From Tanypteryx hageni (Eukaryota > Arthropoda > Insecta > Odonata > Petaluridae), in contig CM054117.1 in assembly GCA_028673005.1 (NCBI GenBank), forward strand, positions 31,592,561 to 31,656,560: DNA of 64,000 bases, read 5' to 3'. The position numbers and the translations under genes were made by a program. Below, one piece after another: positions 10,329 to 25,300 of the stretch; position 1 is the stretch's first letter, and each line of letters starts with the position of its first letter. Under the pieces are notes generated by a model. The model did no database searches, had not been told where the DNA came from, and saw nothing but the letters and a program-made list of their open reading frames with translations.

Positions 10329-13300
10329 GTGAGTAGCTCTTTGGACAATGGCATGTTTTCACTTAAAATTGATGATATAGTTGGCTTATTATTGCTATTG
10401 TATTTTTTGGCTGTGGTTATAAAACTTTTTATATAATTGCCAATATTCAATTTTAAATTCTATCATTAGTTAATAAAATGTTTATCCTTAACCTGGATAG
10501 AGCAAATAATTTCTTTGGGTTTTACTACTATATTTTTTAAATTAAAATTACTTAATACATGAGAAATTTGGATTTAAAATTGACCACTGATGAGATTGTT
10601 GTATTTGTTTCTTAGTTTAATCAATTTTTGATAAAATGCCCAAAATTTAAAATAAAATTTGTCAACTTATTTGAGCATTTCATATTTGTAGGACATGAAG
10701 GAGATGGAGCGTCGCAAGCGTGTTGAGATGATCATGAATAGTCGGTTATTCAGAGAGGAGCTTGAGCGCATAATTGAGGTACAGTTGAAGGATGGGTGGG
10801 CTCCTGCTGGACTCCTGCAGCAAATCTCGGATATGATGGGTGTCTCAGGATCTCGCCTACAAAGCACAAACATGTTCAAAAGTAAGATATTAGCATGGCA
10901 TTAGTTACTCTGAGTTATAGTTTACTGAAAATATGGAATATTGTGATGTCATAGTTTAGTTAAAACATAGGCAAGATTAATAGACATGCTGCTTTCTGCA
11001 GGACTGTCTCAAATTCAAACTATATGTCCCACTCAGAATTTTATCTTGTTCTATATTCATTTATAAAGAATTCAGCGAAACCTTAAAAAAAATGGAAAAA
11101 TGAGAACAGCTGATGCAAATTTTCTCCCAAACTGCCATCATTGCAAGGTCAAAGGTAATTGAAATATTGTTTCCTACTCAGGAAAATCTCTTCTTTTTAG
11201 ACATGAGTTTGATTCTTTTAAAAATAACTAGGATCAAGCAAGTGTTGGACTGGTGTTAACATGTTGCATTTCCTTTTTTTTGCCTCGTTATTATCCAATT
11301 TATCTATCTGAAAGTGACTCGGTATAGCAGACTAAAATCTGATTGTTCCTGATTTAGTCAAGAATTGAAAAATAGGATTTTATTTCACAAACACTTGGAG
11401 TAGATGTCATAATAACTTACCTCAAAAGGAATCTCAAAAATTCTAGAAAGACTTATTTGATATCCATTTCACGTCATTTTATATTTATATTACAGTTATT
11501 CTAAGTTTTTCCTCTGTGGAAGCCAAAGTAAATGGTTTTGCCCTCTTAAAAAATTAACCCATGTTGTATTTGTTATATTATTAGATTAGAATATTATCAT
11601 TATTCAGAATTATTATATTAATTTTTTATATCTAATTTTCAGACTCCAATTGCCTTGTTCCAATCAACGATATTCGAGGCGTAGAAAGTATGGCCTATGC
11701 AAAAGGAGAAAAACTCTTAAGATGCAAACTAGCTGCAGTCTACCGATTGATGGACCTCTACGGCTGGACACAAGGCATTTACAATCACATTACAGTAAGG
11801 AACCTTTAAAAACATTTATTATAAGGATACAAGGGATATTGGACTGAATCAAGCCATACAGATTAGCAGTAAAGTTTTTGTTTCTTGAATTAGCTTCCAT
11901 GTTTGTAAACAGACTAGATTGAATTAATCATATTTAACCAAAATGAAATGGTTATCACTATGTTTCATATATTTAGTGTACATAAATCAGTTTTTCCCAA
12001 CCTGGGGTTTGAGGGAAATAATTTTGAAACGAAAAAATTCTGCTATGACTGGGAATCGAACCCGGGTCTTCCACTTGCTGGGTGGATATTCTGCCACTGA
12101 ACTACCATAGCAGATAATTGTACCTATTTCTGAACGCGGGTGTTTTTCTTAGTAGGGTCTGGGTAGAATATCTGCCCGGCAAGTGAAAAACCCAGCTTTG
12201 ATTCCTCGTCATAGCAGAATTTTTTCCCGTTTCAAAATTATTTCCTAAAATTATAGCTTATGCCTATCTGCATAGGATCTTTAGATAATGTTATCCCATT
12301 AATTACTGGGGTTCGTGGATAAAAGGGGTTCTACAAAGTTATTCTAATGAGTCCATGACGCTGCTTAAAATTTATAAAATACTCAACAGTTTCACTCTGA
12401 CATCATCAGTCCGACAATATATTTCCATTTAAATAATTGAAATGTGTACCAAAATAATTTATAAGTAAAAGAATTGCCTGTGTAACTGTTCTTTGCTATG
12501 ATGGTGGTGGTTAGGGAAGCCCGTGATAATTTCAGAATATGTAAAGGAGTTCCATAACCTGGCAAAAGGTCTTAGTTGCTAGCATTAATAGCTGTCATAA
12601 TGATGAACTTAAACTCATTTCTTCAATTTTTAAATTCTCTGCCCCTACATGCTATGCATGTCAACCCTATGCCTCGCTTTTGTGCCTACCCCCTGAATCC
12701 CCTCCTTTATGCCTATGTTTAAAGTAAAAAAATATATCAAATCCCATTTTTAGGTTTCTCTTAGTAGATGGACATTTTGTATCATATTCTTTTCTCTGAC
12801 ATGTAATGGTTTGCTTTTGGGACCTTTAATATGAAATATGCTAAAGCAAACGTTCCCAAACAATTGGTCGCAACTAAATTTTTCAATATATGATTGAAGA
12901 AAGAAGATTTTCAGGATGAATGGACAGCAAGTTTGGTATTCCTTAGATCCATATAATGATCTCATTTGTGGCAAATGTTACTGTTAAAATATATCATAGG
13001 GTAAAAATACTTTAAATGTGTTTATTGAAGAACATACGTCAATTTCAGCATATATATTTATTATTAATTATTTATTATTCACTCTGGTCCTTCGTGCCTC
13101 AATCGTCACTCGCTCGCTCACTTTTCTGCTATAGCGCATTCCACACTTAGTTGACAGTATGGTGTCTTATGGGCTATCGCTATCTCTTTCTTTTCCATTG
13201 CTTTTCCCTATCGCTCTGTCCTGGAATTCCATTCAGTTGCCAAATTTGTTGTGATTATGGTGATATTGTCGTTTAAGTAAAATTATGACACTCGATCGTA

Positions 13301-16300
13301 GTAAATTTTACACAACCTGATTATGTATATCTTAATTTTATAAAAATTCGAGAGAGTTATTAAAATTAAGAAAAACTAAAAATGTGAACATGGTAAGTTT
13401 TTTATGTATCTTGAAACATACAACGTCATATCTCGGCTTCTACTGATCCAATAAGGTCAATTTCTTTTGTCATGCCTCTTGAAGGATTGTTTATCTTGCT
13501 TATGTAAATGATAAATGTATAATAATTATCAAACGTCTTTTAAAAAATTAATAACATTGTTAGTCCACCAAAATCATTTCTTGGTACATGAAAAAGTCGA
13601 TCTGTGGGGAAACTTTTTCCCTAATTAATTTAGAAGATACATTGAGCGAATGAAATGTGCAAAAATGTTGAAATTTATTTTTGAAAAAACTCCAATCCAA
13701 TAACATTTGTAGTTATTATGATACGGACATTTAAAGAAAAGCATGATACAGCTCCGAGAAACGGACAGGCGGCTGAGATGCTGCGCCGGATCGAGATATT
13801 GTCACGTTGTAACTCTTAAACTTTTTTAAAGACTAAAAAACCAATCAACATATTTCGTGATACCAACCACCAAAAGTAGATAAAAATTGAAGTTATGAAT
13901 AAATTTTCATGTTTTATAGTTTTACTAATAAAAGCTGAATCTTAGTCATTTTAATAATCTCATTAGAAAATAATGTCAAATTTATATAAAAAGTTTCTGT
14001 CCATCCATACATTTTTGGTCACGCATTGACATTTGTAATAATAAATAAGTATTACGCAAATGAATTTATAAATGTAAAATTGTAATATAAAACTCATTTA
14101 CAATGCATTAGGTATAATTTGGTTAATAAATTAATTTAAAATCAATGAATAAATAAAAAATGGGATTCCACAAAAATTAGTATTTGAATCTGGAACAAAA
14201 TCAAAAGATCTTTTTAAAAAAGGTTACATAAGACCTTGTTCAGGGTTCATATATTTCATCATATTTTATTGTTTTAGATTTTTATTGTGGGAAAATTCCC
14301 TTGCTTAATGAATTTTTGCAAAATGTCACGTTTTAAAGAATGCAAATATGATTATAACCAAGAAATAATTATGTAAACTTTGTATACATGGGCAGCTTCA
14401 CAATTCTGGTTTTTGGTTTCTTCTGCCTTATTCTCAAAAGCAGTTTTGAAGCCTCAAAAAATATCTTGAAGAAATGAGACTAAAAAAATTATATAAACCT
14501 CTCAAGCTATGAAGAAAGAGGCTTCGTTGGAAGTAAACACAGACCCAAATTATTTGGAAATCCTCAACAGGGAAGGTTTATGACCCTTGAGTGAATAGAC
14601 GAGAGGTTTGCACCTAGATATATCTGAGGAGTTGGTGAATAGGTGCCAGCTTTTTGGTTCCTCTGTAAAATGTGTGTTTTGTGATGGAAGGAGGGGACTA
14701 ACCTGACAGGACACGTGCCGAAGAATTTTCCCAAGGGAGAAGGACCCAATGTTTGACACAATGAAACAGTTTCGCACCAGAGTTCATAGCAAGTGGTTGT
14801 TTGATGTGTAATTAAACGATTCAGTGCGCCTTGCAGATTGTTTGTGATATATATATATTGTGTTAATATAGTAACTCGGATGAAAAAGTGAAGTGTTTCA
14901 ATTGCATCGGCATAGAGTGATTTTTTCCAAGTAAGCTATTACACTCAGCTGTTTTTGTTTTCAAATCATCACATCTTATAAATTATTTTTTTGTTGTAGG
15001 TAGAAGTTCAAAAATATTTAAATTCAGTTGTTGTGAAATCACCTGAATCTGCATGGAATCTGGATCAAGCAGGAAGTTTAAAGGGATTGGCACTAGATCT
15101 AATTCACGAGAAATTTGGCAAATGAGCGCGCTATAAGCGCAATACTGTCAACTCGGTTGAATGGAGTATTGTAATTTTGCATAGCTCGCTCTATTGCCCT
15201 CGCCTTTTCAGAGACTTTTCTGCTTTTTTTTAGTATTTTGGGAGACAGTGTATTCTATTTGTTTCCTGTTTGAGGTGTTATCTCTTTCTTAGATTGGTAA
15301 GGTGTATGTTCTACATTAAACAGGACGTAGCCACCGACTGTGTCATGTGAGAGGCTCAACCCTCCACCCTCTCCCTTCGCATCTCTCTTCCAAACAGGTT
15401 GCACGTGAAATCCCCATCCCTCCATCCTCTCCCCTCATTAACCATGCATTAGCATTATCATTAAGTTGAAGCATTAAGGTGGGAGAAAATTATTTTCGTA
15501 GATAGAGAAATTTAAATTTGACAGTTTTCATTTTAACTTGAGAATTGACTTATTGCTAGCTTGTAAATATTTGTTTTACTAATGGCATTGCATGCTTATA
15601 TTTTAGGCAAGGCTGAACCAAGATCAGGAGCATTTTCTGGTAAATCCATTCGGAGTATTGTACCATGAGGTGACAGCCTCAAGTCTTGTAAAAGTGGACA
15701 TGCAAGGACAGGCAGTTGAGCAAGGGACCACCAATTTCACTGTAAACGTAGCAGGATTCACGTTACACTCGGCCATACATGCTGCTCGACCAGATATCAA
15801 ATGCATAATTCACGTTCATACTCCATCAGTTTTGGCTGTAAGTTTCTTTGAACTCTTAACTTTATTTATTCCTTTTTAATGTGTTTCGGTCAAGTTGTTA
15901 AGGAAGTAACTTTCAAAATAAAAGATTTTTATTTCAGCTATTTTCAAGTCCAAAGGGTTAACCAAAATGTGGTAAAGGATTCTGTTTGCTTGAAATGTCA
16001 GTTTTCATAAATTTCTAATTTAAAACATTAGTCATTTGAAAGTTTAAGAATTGATTTTGGTTATTGATGGTAGGCATATGCCTTCGGTCTTCAAGACATT
16101 CTGCTTAATGAAATCTTTTGCTGTTATTTTAATTTTTTAGCAATGACTTTTATTTCAATGTTGGTAAAAATAGTTTTTCAGCCTGTTAGAGAAAAATGTT
16201 AGTTTTATTATTGTTTTTCTTAAGATAAATATGGTAATCTGTTAATGCATTGGCTCAATTTTTAAAATCAAATTTAGTAAAATGAATGTGGCTCAAATGA

Positions 16301-19300
16301 CACTTTGATAAAAGTTTTGAAGTAATGACAGTAAATTAAGTACATTTTATAATAGCTACTGTTATCCTTAATTTAATTTTGGTTAAACTGATTTGGATAT
16401 GCCTTTCTTTGCAGGTGTCATCTCTTAAGTGTGGTTTGTTACCTCTCTGCCAAGAGGCTGTTGTGATAGGTGATGTCAGTGTTCACCAGTACTTCGGAGG
16501 AGTGTTTGATTCAGAGGAGCGAGAGAAGATAGCTCGTGATCTAGGACCCATGAGTAAAGTAAATATCATTAACTGACTCAAATTTCAAATTGCTAAAGAC
16601 TTAATTTTAAGCCTTTAAATTCAATCCTATTAACCCAATTATAATTTATGGCAGTCACATTTACACATATTTTTAATTTTTGAGAAATCTCTGTGCATTA
16701 TTTCATTTGTCAGTGACTGCTTTATGAACTTCATGACTTCGTAATTTCATTTCTGGAAAATTAAGATTTTATTAAATAACATTTTTAAATTTAAAAGATT
16801 ATTATTAATTCTGAAGTTATAACTTTGGAATGCCTTCATATATGTTAGTTTTAATTGAGTTTTTATCTGAAATCCAAACATTTTTATAATTCTCAATTGT
16901 TTGACCGATTTGTGATTATTAAAGTGAAATTCTAGATTGGATTTGATCAAAATTTATGATATAGTAGTCTATTCAGTCAGCCTTAAGTTTTGAGGTTACT
17001 TAAACGTGTTTTGTTTTATCAGGTTATGTTCCTGACTAACCATGGTGTCGTCTGTCTTGGAGAGACAGTTGAAGAAGCATTTTTCAATGTGGTGAATGTG
17101 GTCATGGCTTGTGAAACTCAGGTATAGATTTTATACTTTTCCTGTTTAATGTTTTGTGGAAGAAACTAACCATCACTAATTTTAACTCTTTATTACTGCC
17201 AAAGTATTTGTCTGGGAATTAGCTTTTGTTTTAACGTTTGTCAACTGTGCATACAATGTATAAAAATGTAGGTGCTGTTGGCAGGGGGGCATTTAAATCC
17301 ATGCAATAATGGTTAATTTTTTATCGGTTATATAAATTGCGTGTGTCGATAGTAAGACGCACCCTGTGTGCCCCATGCACCCTGATTTTTGGGCTGGCTT
17401 GGAGGGAAAAAAAATAATTTGTGCTGAAAGTTGCTTGACTCGCCAATTCTCTCTTCTCAAAACATGTTCTGCTCAAGTTAAGTATTTTCTCTCTCCTATG
17501 TGACATAATTTATTAGATGATCTCTTTTTACTGATACTAACAAAAATCTACTCAATAGTCCTCGTTAGTTGAACTGTTTTTGTTGTCATATTATGCAATT
17601 CATCCACACTACTTTTTGAGACATAATTATGCATCAGTGCGAAGCTTCACGAACTATTTGTTTGTCTATAAATGGAACTTCTTCACGCAGATGGGTTTTT
17701 TCACGCAGCGTCGTGTGGGTAAATATGGGAAGGTTAGGAAGAAACAAATCCAAGCACTTGAGATGGAGGCCTGTGTTTTCCTCTCGTACGATGGATTTTT
17801 TCATTTGCAACAAAATTTTATTACTCTTAATTACTTGAAATGAAGGAAAGAAAAGGACCAAATTGTACTTACCTATTCTGATTTCACAGCGGCCAGTCAG
17901 CTCCCGTGCCTATACTTCGTGGAATTTAGCGAACACCTGTTAATAAAATTAAACAGCAGTGAAGATTGTCTTGTTTGGGACAGTGAAGAAGACAATGTGA
18001 CTTCGTTAGGAGAGTAAACTAGCAGCGATGAAGATTAAAGACGAGAAGAAAGTTTTTAAAATTTAATTTGTCTATTTACATGCTTTTGATTTGATTACCT
18101 TTAAATGTGTTGTATATACTGCCGTTGCTGCATCTTCAAGAGCACAATAGATATTTTGGTGATCAAGACATTATATTTTTATAATAGTAAATCTGTACCT
18201 TTTGAGTTTGGTGTATTATTGTTACTTAAACAGTTGTCATTAAAAGTTGACTATGAGTTTATTGCCGGAATAAGTAATATTCTTTACGTAATAACATAGT
18301 CAAATCATCTATTTACTGGGGCTGCCATTTTTCCCTCAATGACTTGCAGAATGTCAATTACTTCCTTTTTGTAAACTTTAGTTCGCTGCATGCAATAAAC
18401 CTGTAATAGCTTCCATTTCCTCTGGGAGAGTGCCCCACTGTACAGGCTATCAATGCTGAATGACATATTACGTCATAAACAAGCAATAAGTGAAACTCTA
18501 CATTGTTGCATAATATTACGTCAAAAACAGTGAAGTGAGGATGAAGCTGCATAATATTACAACAAAAACAATTAAGGAGTTAACAAAAGATGATGAGGAT
18601 ATTTCTGCTAGTATCAGCATAAAGAGATCTATCAATTAATTGGCTCACGCAGGAGGGAGAAGATGCTTAATTTGTGCGGAGCTTGTTTCAGGGAGTAGGA
18701 ATCAGTGAAGAGACCAACTTTTTTTCTGGCTCAAATTAATTTAATTATTTTTTACTTTTTTTATTCATTGTAACTAGGGTAAGAAAGTGAACTAACACAC
18801 CATCTTACTGCCTTCTGTGTATTATTACACACCAGCATCACATGCTTTGTTTTTGAATTGTGCCGTGAACATTGTATCTGAGATTCTTGAAAGTTTTATC
18901 CCACAGTATCGGTTTATCCTTGTCATCATGTTTTCCTTTCATATTTATGTAATTTTAAGTTATTTTCATTAATATTAAGATAAGGCAATGTTCAGTGTAT
19001 GTACTGTCCTGTATATTAACCCTTTCATGACTGGAACACCTGTAAACTGATTGTTTTCATAGTTTGGATGTCTTATGGTACAGTGGCAATGACTTAAACC
19101 TAATCTCCCTTATTACATGAAGTCTTATGAGAGTCTTTTCGTCATGAGTGATTTTAGTGGTGAATCAGAACGTAACCCCTCTTATATAATATATTTTTAT
19201 GGGGAAAAATTCTCCAGTATTCACTGTTTTGGTATTTGTGGCTTCAGTATTCGTGGCCATTTTCTAGTGTGTAATCCCCCACAAATAACGGAGACCTATT

Positions 19301-22300
19301 ATGTATATATATATGTTGTCTCTCATGGTGTTGAAGGGTTAACAGAATAATAAAAGAAGAAATCATGTTAACATTTTCATGCAAAAATATTGGTTGCTTT
19401 TGGTGTAGCAAAATGAATGTTCATTTCATTTAAGAGGTTGACTGCTAAGGGTGATTTTCAAAATTTTGTTATCTGATCAACAAGTGACTTGGGTGTATAT
19501 TAACTTGTTTGGGAAAATAGTTTAATTTGTAAAATATTACTGTATTAACCCAAAAGGAAGACAAAATTTTTCCCAAAAATTTCTTTAAAAAAATTGATGA
19601 TCGTCTTGGAACACCCTGACACTGATTCTGTATATACAAAAACACATTTATCTATACATGCACAATACACTTAATTTATTAATACTACATTTATTTATAT
19701 TCTTGAAGTTCACAATGCACAAACAAGCGGCTTTACACTTTGTAAGCACTGGTAGAAGGGGAGTGTTGACAAACCTACATCAGAATTTGTTATTGGCTTG
19801 GTAAGAAATTTGACATCTATGGCATTGAAAAGGGGTGCACTAAGACTGCCGTCGTTTTATGCCTGTCTTGTTTCAATTTAAAAATATTTGTTACTTTTTG
19901 ATTGGTGCGCCAGTGGCAGACGACAAATACACAGCAGTTTGAAGAATATAACTTTGATGAGAGCATGCACACTTTACTAAGTTTTAATGAAAAGTGAGGA
20001 CTAGTTATTATTTTGTGCAGTTTTAAATAAGTTACCCCAAATCTTAGGACTGGAATGACATCATGTAGAGAAGAAAGGCTCCTTTGTAAAAGAGGAATTA
20101 TCACAAAACATGAGATGAAGTTTTGATAGAAATTTTAAGCTAATGGTGGTGCATTATGCTGAAGAAACTAACAATTGTGAGGCTGAGAGGAAATATAATG
20201 TGACAGAGGCAAATGTGCGGAGATGGAGGCAAGCAAAACAGAAACTTGAAGGTGCTAACTCAACACGAAAACCCAAACTCGGTCGATTTCGTGAATTAAA
20301 AGAAGAGCCTGTAAAACTTTTGCATCTTCAAAGAGATGACCGAAAACCAGTGTCACGGGGAGTCATGAAACTGAAAGCTAATGAATTAGCACGATCACTA
20401 AACATCCCACAGCAAGAATTCAAGGCTAGTAATGGTTGGTGTGTATGGATGATGCATCATAATGGTTTTTAATGTGTGATGAAGACCTTCTCTTTGCCAA
20501 CATTTATCTTTTGATTGCACGAATGAACTTATTGCTTTCCAGAAGCATGTAATTGCATTGCAGAAAATTCACAATTACCAACTGCATGTTGTTGTTCCCT
20601 TTCCATCAATAATGCGAAGAGATGAAAAATACCATCTACCTCTTGTCATATCCAGAAAAATAAAAAAAATGCAAAAAACATTAAATTCTGAAAACCAAGC
20701 CTTATGTGTGAATGATGGGGCTGTAGCAGATGCATGGGATACATTGCAATGCAGCGACAGTGATCATCTGGTGCCTTACAGTAGATAAAATAAAGTAGAC
20801 AAGTAAGTATCCATCATGGTGCAATAGGTAATAGATGCCAGTGTCTGCCATGGCAGTCAACCTGTTCAAGAGTATAAGAAGAAGGAATAAATTTGATGAG
20901 GGGTTCATGTGCTTGGTATTTTCATTTATTTTATTCTAAAAATTGGTTGATGATGTCTCAAAACTGATGTCAATTACTTTTCTTTTCAGGTGAAAATGAT
21001 GCCAATGGGGATAGAAAACCTCGTCCTAATATCGGACGAATCTCGAAAACAAGTTTACGAGGCAGCACGTAGAGCTGGTGGTGCTCCTGACCCATCCAAG
21101 CAGCATCGCGAAGAGGCCAAAGGAGAAGGTGAAGTGAAAGTGGAGAAGAGAGAGAAGAGGTGGCGAGTTGGGGAATTGGAATTTGAAGCTCTCATGCGGA
21201 TGTTGGATAATGCTGTGAGTTGATCTGTTCGCTATTAATTTTTGTGCTTTCTTCAGAAGTTTTATTTGCTTTTAAACAAATTTGTTGGCATGGTAGCACA
21301 CCCTAGTATAGGGGTGGCCATACTACGGCCTGCGGGCCACTTGTGGCCCGTGAGGGCATTTTATGTGGCTCACGATGCCATTATGAAAGTGAACCGTAAT
21401 ATAAAATACAGATAATCTCATATTTGTAGCTTAACCCTCGAGTGCGGTCTCCTGTTTTACAAACAAGATCCAGGTCGCTGGGTGTCATATACCCAGTCCT
21501 TTCTTAGGTCATTTTGGATGGATATTTAACTGTCAGGGTGATGTAACTGTTATTGTTAAAGTAATAGAAGCATATAATAAACTTAAAAAGAATGAAATAG
21601 TGGCATTTTCATGTCTTTATTGAAAAATATAAAAAGATATGAAGTAGTATAAATAATTTAATCATCTTAGGTCTCAGAGGTCTCTATATGCACAAATATC
21701 TTCTTCTGGAAGTTATCATGATCCATTGCATTATCTCAAATAACTTCTGATGTGAACCCTAACGTGACCTGCCGAAGCATTTTCATCTGCTAATGCGACC
21801 TGCCTAAGAACCTGTGATTGTTAATGTGGCCTGCTACATAAAAAGTTTGTCCATCACTGCCCTAGTACTTTGAATATCCTAAGTTCAAGCAATTTTTCCG
21901 AGTTTTTTAAACCAATCTAGTGATGAGTGAGAATTACATTTTAATATTAGAAATGATTTTGACATTAGTCAAGTAACAGAAATACTGATATGTACAAGAA
22001 AGGTCTGAAAGTGAGGAAATTGAAGATGCAATGGAAGAAGTGAGAGTCAAGAGACTAAATTAGAATAAAGTTATTTGGGCTTGAAAGAATTGAATGACTT
22101 TTTATAGTGCACAAATCAACACCTTGTCTTTAACTCAAAACGGAACTTTTTGAAGTTAATGGGACAGCTATAGGAACACCTCGCCTGCTGTCACAAATTG
22201 TAACAGCTATATCAGATCATTAAAAGGTGCTCCATTGAGAGGTTTTCTTCTTCAGAATTGAAAGTCAGACCCATCAAAATATGTAGTTACTTGCAAGAAG

Positions 22301-25300
22301 GTAGAGAATAGAAAGCAAAAATCCTTTTGGTGCAAGAACTATGAATTGGTTTGTGCTTAGAAAGTTGTTTAACCTGTTGGTCAGTTGGTATTTTTATTCA
22401 CTGAAATACTGGAGTGAGTTTTTTCGCTTGAAATTAGTTTAAAAAAATTGTATTTCATATTCTATTTTATAGATAAATTGAATTGTATAAATACAAGCAT
22501 CTTTTACTGGAGTTGAGGAATTAATAGATAGTCAGTTAATAAATATGGGAGCAGCTAGCAATTCTGGTTAGGAAAGTAAATAGGCTTGTTTTTTAAAACT
22601 TTTTATTTTTTCTTTTTAAACCTTCAAATAATTGCTGATATTCTGAAACAAGTTGTGTATTTCTTCATTTATAAGTTCCTGAATGGTTTAGTATTAACAT
22701 ATCAAGACCTTTATAAGTCTTACATAGAAATCATATTCCATTATTTTGAAACTGTAATTGTTTGTCAGATCTGTTACTAATGGGATAGAATCCTGGTTTT
22801 GTATCTCCATATTTTATATGGAAGCTATGTTTACGAGAAGAAATGCAGAATAATTTTTATTTGCCTTTTAAAATTACTCAGAATTGTTGTATGAATATGA
22901 TACTTGAACCAAACAACGCCTTAAAGATTGAAAATTCATTTTCCTACCATTAATTTTGAAATACTTGTTGAATCAGACCATGAAACACGAAAATTTTGCA
23001 TTTTTTTTTGTTTAAAATTTTCTGTTGTCAAGGGTAGTCGCATGATTGCTCCTTGGACAAATTTAGGACATCGCTTAGAGTTTCGCCACCTCTCCACCCC
23101 CTGTTGCTGTCAGTCTCCCTACCATCCAATTTTTGAACTAAATGCATACAAATAATACATAAGTACGAGAATTTAATAAATAAATAATATATGCCTTCCC
23201 ATCATATGGATGGCCTTTTGCAATAGTTTGTAGTGAACAAACAGTTTGGTGACAAACCTAATAACCATTAAAAACTTTATGGTTATTAGGAGGTTTCTCC
23301 ATTTGTCATTAGTTGTAACCATAGGACTCTGTTATTAGCTTTTTCTTTAAACAGTTGTGGTTCTGTTACAATTATTACAGAAGTGCATGAATTAACATAT
23401 TATTATATTTATTAAATTATTGTGATTCTTGGAGAATAAACAACTTAAATATTTTGTACTTTTTCCACAATTTGCTCTCTGTAGGGCTTCAGAACTGGTT
23501 ACTTGTACCGACGTCCTTTGATTAAGAGTGAACCACCTCGGCCTCGAAATGATGTGGAGGTTCCACCAGCAGTGTCATCACTTGGCTATTTACTTGAGGA
23601 AGAAGAGATGTATAAACTGGGGTAAGTGAAGAGAGAAACTACGACTATTTCTTTGGAAAAATTTTGAGATTGATGTGCAAACGAAAGCAAGAAAGGCTGT
23701 TTGCATGCTAAATGTTGTGGCATAAGCTTGATTAATCCAGAAAAAAGGTAGAAGCACCTTTCATTTTGCAAAACCCTGCCTAAATAAAGTGATTTGATCA
23801 TAAAAATTGGTTTGTGATGTATGAGCAGTCTGTATCAATTTGTTTAATTTATCAAATGGAAAGGACTTGATTCATTTAAGTTTGTCATTTGTTACCAGTA
23901 CAAAGACCTGCTATCAGTTTAAAATTATCACATTACAGGCATTTAAAGAAGTACATGGATGGGCGCAAGACTCAAGATAGGACCCGCTGGCTTAACTCAC
24001 CCAATGTTTACCAAAAGATTGAGGTGATGGAGACAGGCACTCCTGATCCGAAGATCATCACCAAGGTAGAGATGATCAAATTTGAAAATAAAAAGGAGAG
24101 CCAACATTAGTACAGTGTTATATTGGGTTTACCATTACATGGCTGCTATTTTTGAATACTCTTGAGTCCGGCCAAAATGTAATCTAATTGAAGGTGTTCA
24201 CTATCATACATATTCAAATTATTGCTAAATATTTTTGTCCTACAGAATATTAAAAAATGTGTAAATTTCTTGTCTTTGTGTGTACCGAAAAGATATTGCC
24301 TGCTTTATAGTGGTTATTTTTGAGTTGTATGTGTAGAAAATAACCATAATTTAATGATAGGAAAATATTATGATTCTCACTGCTGATATTTTCAGCAGAT
24401 TATGAAACCGCTTGGCACATAAAAATGCATAACTATCACTTTTCTTTGACAGAAAAATTGATAGGATGCATTACACATTGCACTTGTGATATTTTACAAC
24501 ATTGTGATTAGTGTTGAAATATATTGTATTTAAAAATTTTAGTTCTTTTACGTGCCCTGCTTTAATCTTTGGATTAATGAATGGGCTTTGATGATATTTC
24601 AGAAATATTATTTTTTACCAGATGTTTCGTTATAATGTGATCTTGTTGAAAAATTATTACCTCATAATTAAAAAAAAGATTAATACTCTGCTTTGTCAAA
24701 AGAATTATAAGGCACAGCAATGAGATTTTTTGATGCACTCGAAACTGGTCCATTCCATCAGTGTATGTGAAATCTTGTGTGAATACTTGGTGAACCTCAT
24801 TTTTTTATTGCTGGTTTTAATTCAGCATGGTTTTAGCAATTGCACCATCAGCTACTCATTCTTATCCATTAACTCTTTGTTTTGCTTTATAACTGCACTC
24901 TGTTTTGGTATTAGTTTGCACTAGTATGTAGATATTTTTTGTTTTACTACAAATACATGAAGCAAATTCGCACAATTCCTGTTTTTCTTGGAGATATTTT
25001 TCCAATTAGATGATGGTAAAGGATGTTTATGCATAAAAAGTGAGAATTTGATTTTTTGCTAGTCATGTAGTTGATGCTTTCATTTCTCATTTACTTTTAG
25101 ACTTAGTGACATTTAAATAATTCAGTTGCAATAAGAACCTTTTAAGTTACACTGTTCATTATTTTGCTATATTGTAAGGTATAAGAGATATCGTTATATA
25201 AAGGGAGGTGTTTATCGTAAAACTATTGTAGGAAATTGTCAAATGTGAAATTTCTGTAGTTTAAAATGTCTGCAATAAAATATTTGTAGAATGTTAAACT

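Larger units (their letters stand above)
11795..15606 (+). other. hts: hts intron with foldback and orphan exon
   Basis: Besides the tRNA-like foldback (12014-12245) and the orphan exon (15001-15124), a GC-richer patch at 14515-14790 has broken coding-like frames of unknown origin. AGTTGACAGTAT near 13150 recurs inverted near 15148. Confidence 0.7.
17122..20989 (+). other. hts: hts intron filled with transposon remains
   Basis: Holds two opposed fragments of the 27-kb family, a piggyBac-like MITE and Tigger debris. 18560-19015 and 19343-20118 contain nothing else recognised. Confidence 0.7.
21215..23484 (+). other. hts: hts intron with hAT MITE and hairpin
   Basis: Outside the hAT MITE and the 12-bp hairpin, the AT-rich remainder (21868-23250) shows no supported feature. 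Confidence 0.7.

Noticed and set aside
12042..12111. Functional tRNA-Gly gene
   Set aside because: No U33, no Gly anticodon, a T-stem mismatch, and embedded in an inverted repeat.
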